Below are positions 60,801 through 61,538 of a stretch of DNA of 61,538 nt, in pieces; position 1 is the first letter of the stretch; each line of letters starts with the position of its first letter. The notes under the pieces are model-generated. The model had not been told where the DNA came from. It made no database searches and was given only the letters and a program-made list of their open reading frames with translations. The position numbers and the translations under genes were made by a program. Origin of the DNA: Candidatus Omnitrophota bacterium (lineage in GTDB: Bacteria > Omnitrophota > Gorgyraeia > Gygaellales > Profunditerraquicolaceae); assembly GCA_028712505.1 (NCBI GenBank), contig JAQTQC010000006.1, positions 1 to 61,538 on the forward strand, read 5' to 3'.

Positions 60801-61538
60801 CTACAAATCCGTATCTGCGCTAAAGGGTTTCTGTTCTTTTTTGTCTAAAATAAATTTGCCAATCACCAGATAATCCATCCCTGTGCGCATAAAACATCGA
60901 AACGCATCTTCGGGGCTGCAAACCAAAGGTTCCCCTCTAACATTAAAAGAAGTATTCACAATAACCGGACAACCGGTTTTCTCATAAAAAGTATTAATCA
61001 TATCATAATAAAGCGGGTGATCTTCTCTTTTTATAGTCTGAATCCGGGCAGAGTAATTCACATGAGTAACTGCGGGAATCAAAGAACGCATTGCCTTAAG
61101 CTTATCCAAGCCTACCAGGTCGATGTCCTGCTTAGCCATTACCCTTTTATCTTCTCTGACCGAAGCCGCCAAAAGCATGTAAGGGCTTTCCCGGTCTAAG
61201 TCGAACCATTCCGAGGCTTTTTCCCTTAACACAGTAGGCGCAAAAGGCCGGAAGGATTCACGAAATTTTATCCTTAAATTCATCCTATTTTGCATTCCCG
61301 GATTACGGGCATCGCCAATTATGCTCCTTGCCCCCAATGCCCGCGGCCCAAACTCAAGCCGACCCTCAAACCACCCAATAACATTGCCTTGAGCAATTAA
61401 ATCCGCTGTAATTTTTGGCAGATCCAAATAAGATAATTCTTTATAAACAATACCCTTACTATTTAAAAAGCTTTTAATATAATCATCACTATAACCAGGT
61501 CCTAATAACGAACCTTTCTGCGAATCATTTTTTTTATC
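60801..61538 (-). CDS. NodU/CmcH-family carbamoyltransferase, C-terminal part
   Basis: The last 245 residues of a carbamoyltransferase; the 5' part lies beyond the right edge and the frame is open to the last base. KGSLLGPGYSDDYIKSFLNS leads into the C-terminal domain with GNVIGWFEGRLEFGPRALGA, RSIIGDARNPGMQNRMNLRI and KFRESFRPFAPTVLREKASE, then GCPVIVNTSFNVRGEPLVCS. The family uses carbamoyl phosphate and ATP to carbamoylate hydroxyl groups of sugars or antibiotics. With the SxtJ- and DUF5989-like genes behind it, a surface-glycan target is more likely than an antibiotic one, but this is inference. Confidence 0.9.
   Translation of the reverse strand, partial: DKKNDSQKGSLLGPGYSDDYIKSFLNSKGIVYKELSYLDLPKITADLIAQGNVIGWFEGRLEFGPRALGARSIIGDARNPGMQNRMNLRIKFRESFRPFAPTVLREKASEWFDLDRESPYMLLAASVREDKRVMAKQDIDLVGLDKLKAMRSLIPAVTHVNYSARIQTIKREDHPLYYDMINTFYEKTGCPVIVNTSFNVRGEPLVCSPEDAFRCFMRTGMDYLVIGKFILDKKEQKPFSADTDL

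Overview
The window reads as one unbroken, single-direction stretch of core bacterial chromosome. Every protein gene and both tRNAs that I accept lie on the minus strand, so transcription runs from high to low coordinates. The cell looks like a Gram-negative-type bacterium: it has an LpxL-like acyltransferase, a SurA-like periplasmic chaperone, a PilT ATPase and an outer-membrane-type lipoprotein. The unbroken rif-str-S10-spc-alpha cluster, the missing rpmD, the SecDF fusion and the carbamoyltransferase/SxtJ/DUF5989 cassette suggest an uncultivated lineage such as Omnitrophota. That placement is an inference, not a phylogenetic result.

Layout in transcription order. 61538-60109: the 3' part of a NodU/CmcH-type carbamoyltransferase, a SxtJ-like membrane protein, a 52-residue DUF5989-like protein and a possible 41-codon ORF. 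60112-56959: recX and alaS. 56897-49878: hisD, hisB, hisH, hisA, a peptidoglycan-binding lipoprotein, hisF, hisI, trpE, rpsP and yajC. 49858-47657: a secDF fusion closed by a strong intrinsic terminator. 47585-43034: a strikingly short mfd, a SurA-like chaperone, pdxA and rsmA. 42843-12336: tRNA-Thr, rpmG, tRNA-Trp, secE-nusG-rplKAJL-rpoBC, rpsL-rpsG-fusA-tuf, the S10 and spc clusters, and the alpha cluster ending in rplQ. 12319-4634: aspC, then a LeuCD-type hydro-lyase with pilT lodged between its two subunit genes, isocitrate dehydrogenase, malate dehydrogenase, dihydrolipoyl dehydrogenase and a free-standing lipoyl domain. 4529-1: after a good sigma70-type promoter, an HD-GYP phosphodiesterase, a glycolipid glucosyltransferase-like protein, an LpxL-like acyltransferase, a family-2 glycosyltransferase, a small multidrug-export-family membrane protein and the 5' part of cobO.

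How the genes fit together. The ribosomal and RNA polymerase genes form a run of about 30 kb with mostly 0-30 bp gaps. No intrinsic terminator is visible between rplQ and the central-carbon genes, so the aconitase-like, Icd, Mdh and Lpd genes may be read through from the translation operon. The left-end genes look like an envelope-building module headed by a second-messenger phosphodiesterase.

The least ordinary features are: (1) an Mfd of 634 residues that keeps the UvrA-binding D2 region, the RNAP-binding domain and the translocase but lacks D1a/D1b, D3 and all of D7; (2) a dispersed palindromic element, three clear copies plus one inverted and one core-only copy, sitting in gaps of the ribosomal and his clusters; (3) a stand-alone lipoyl domain next to Lpd with no E1 or E2; (4) a short, translationally overlapped ORF at the end of the carbamoyltransferase cassette; (5) a 10-bp-period AT-rich tandem repeat between rplL and rpoB. 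No gap longer than about 190 bases lacks a gene. I found no CRISPR array, insertion sequence, prophage or replication origin.
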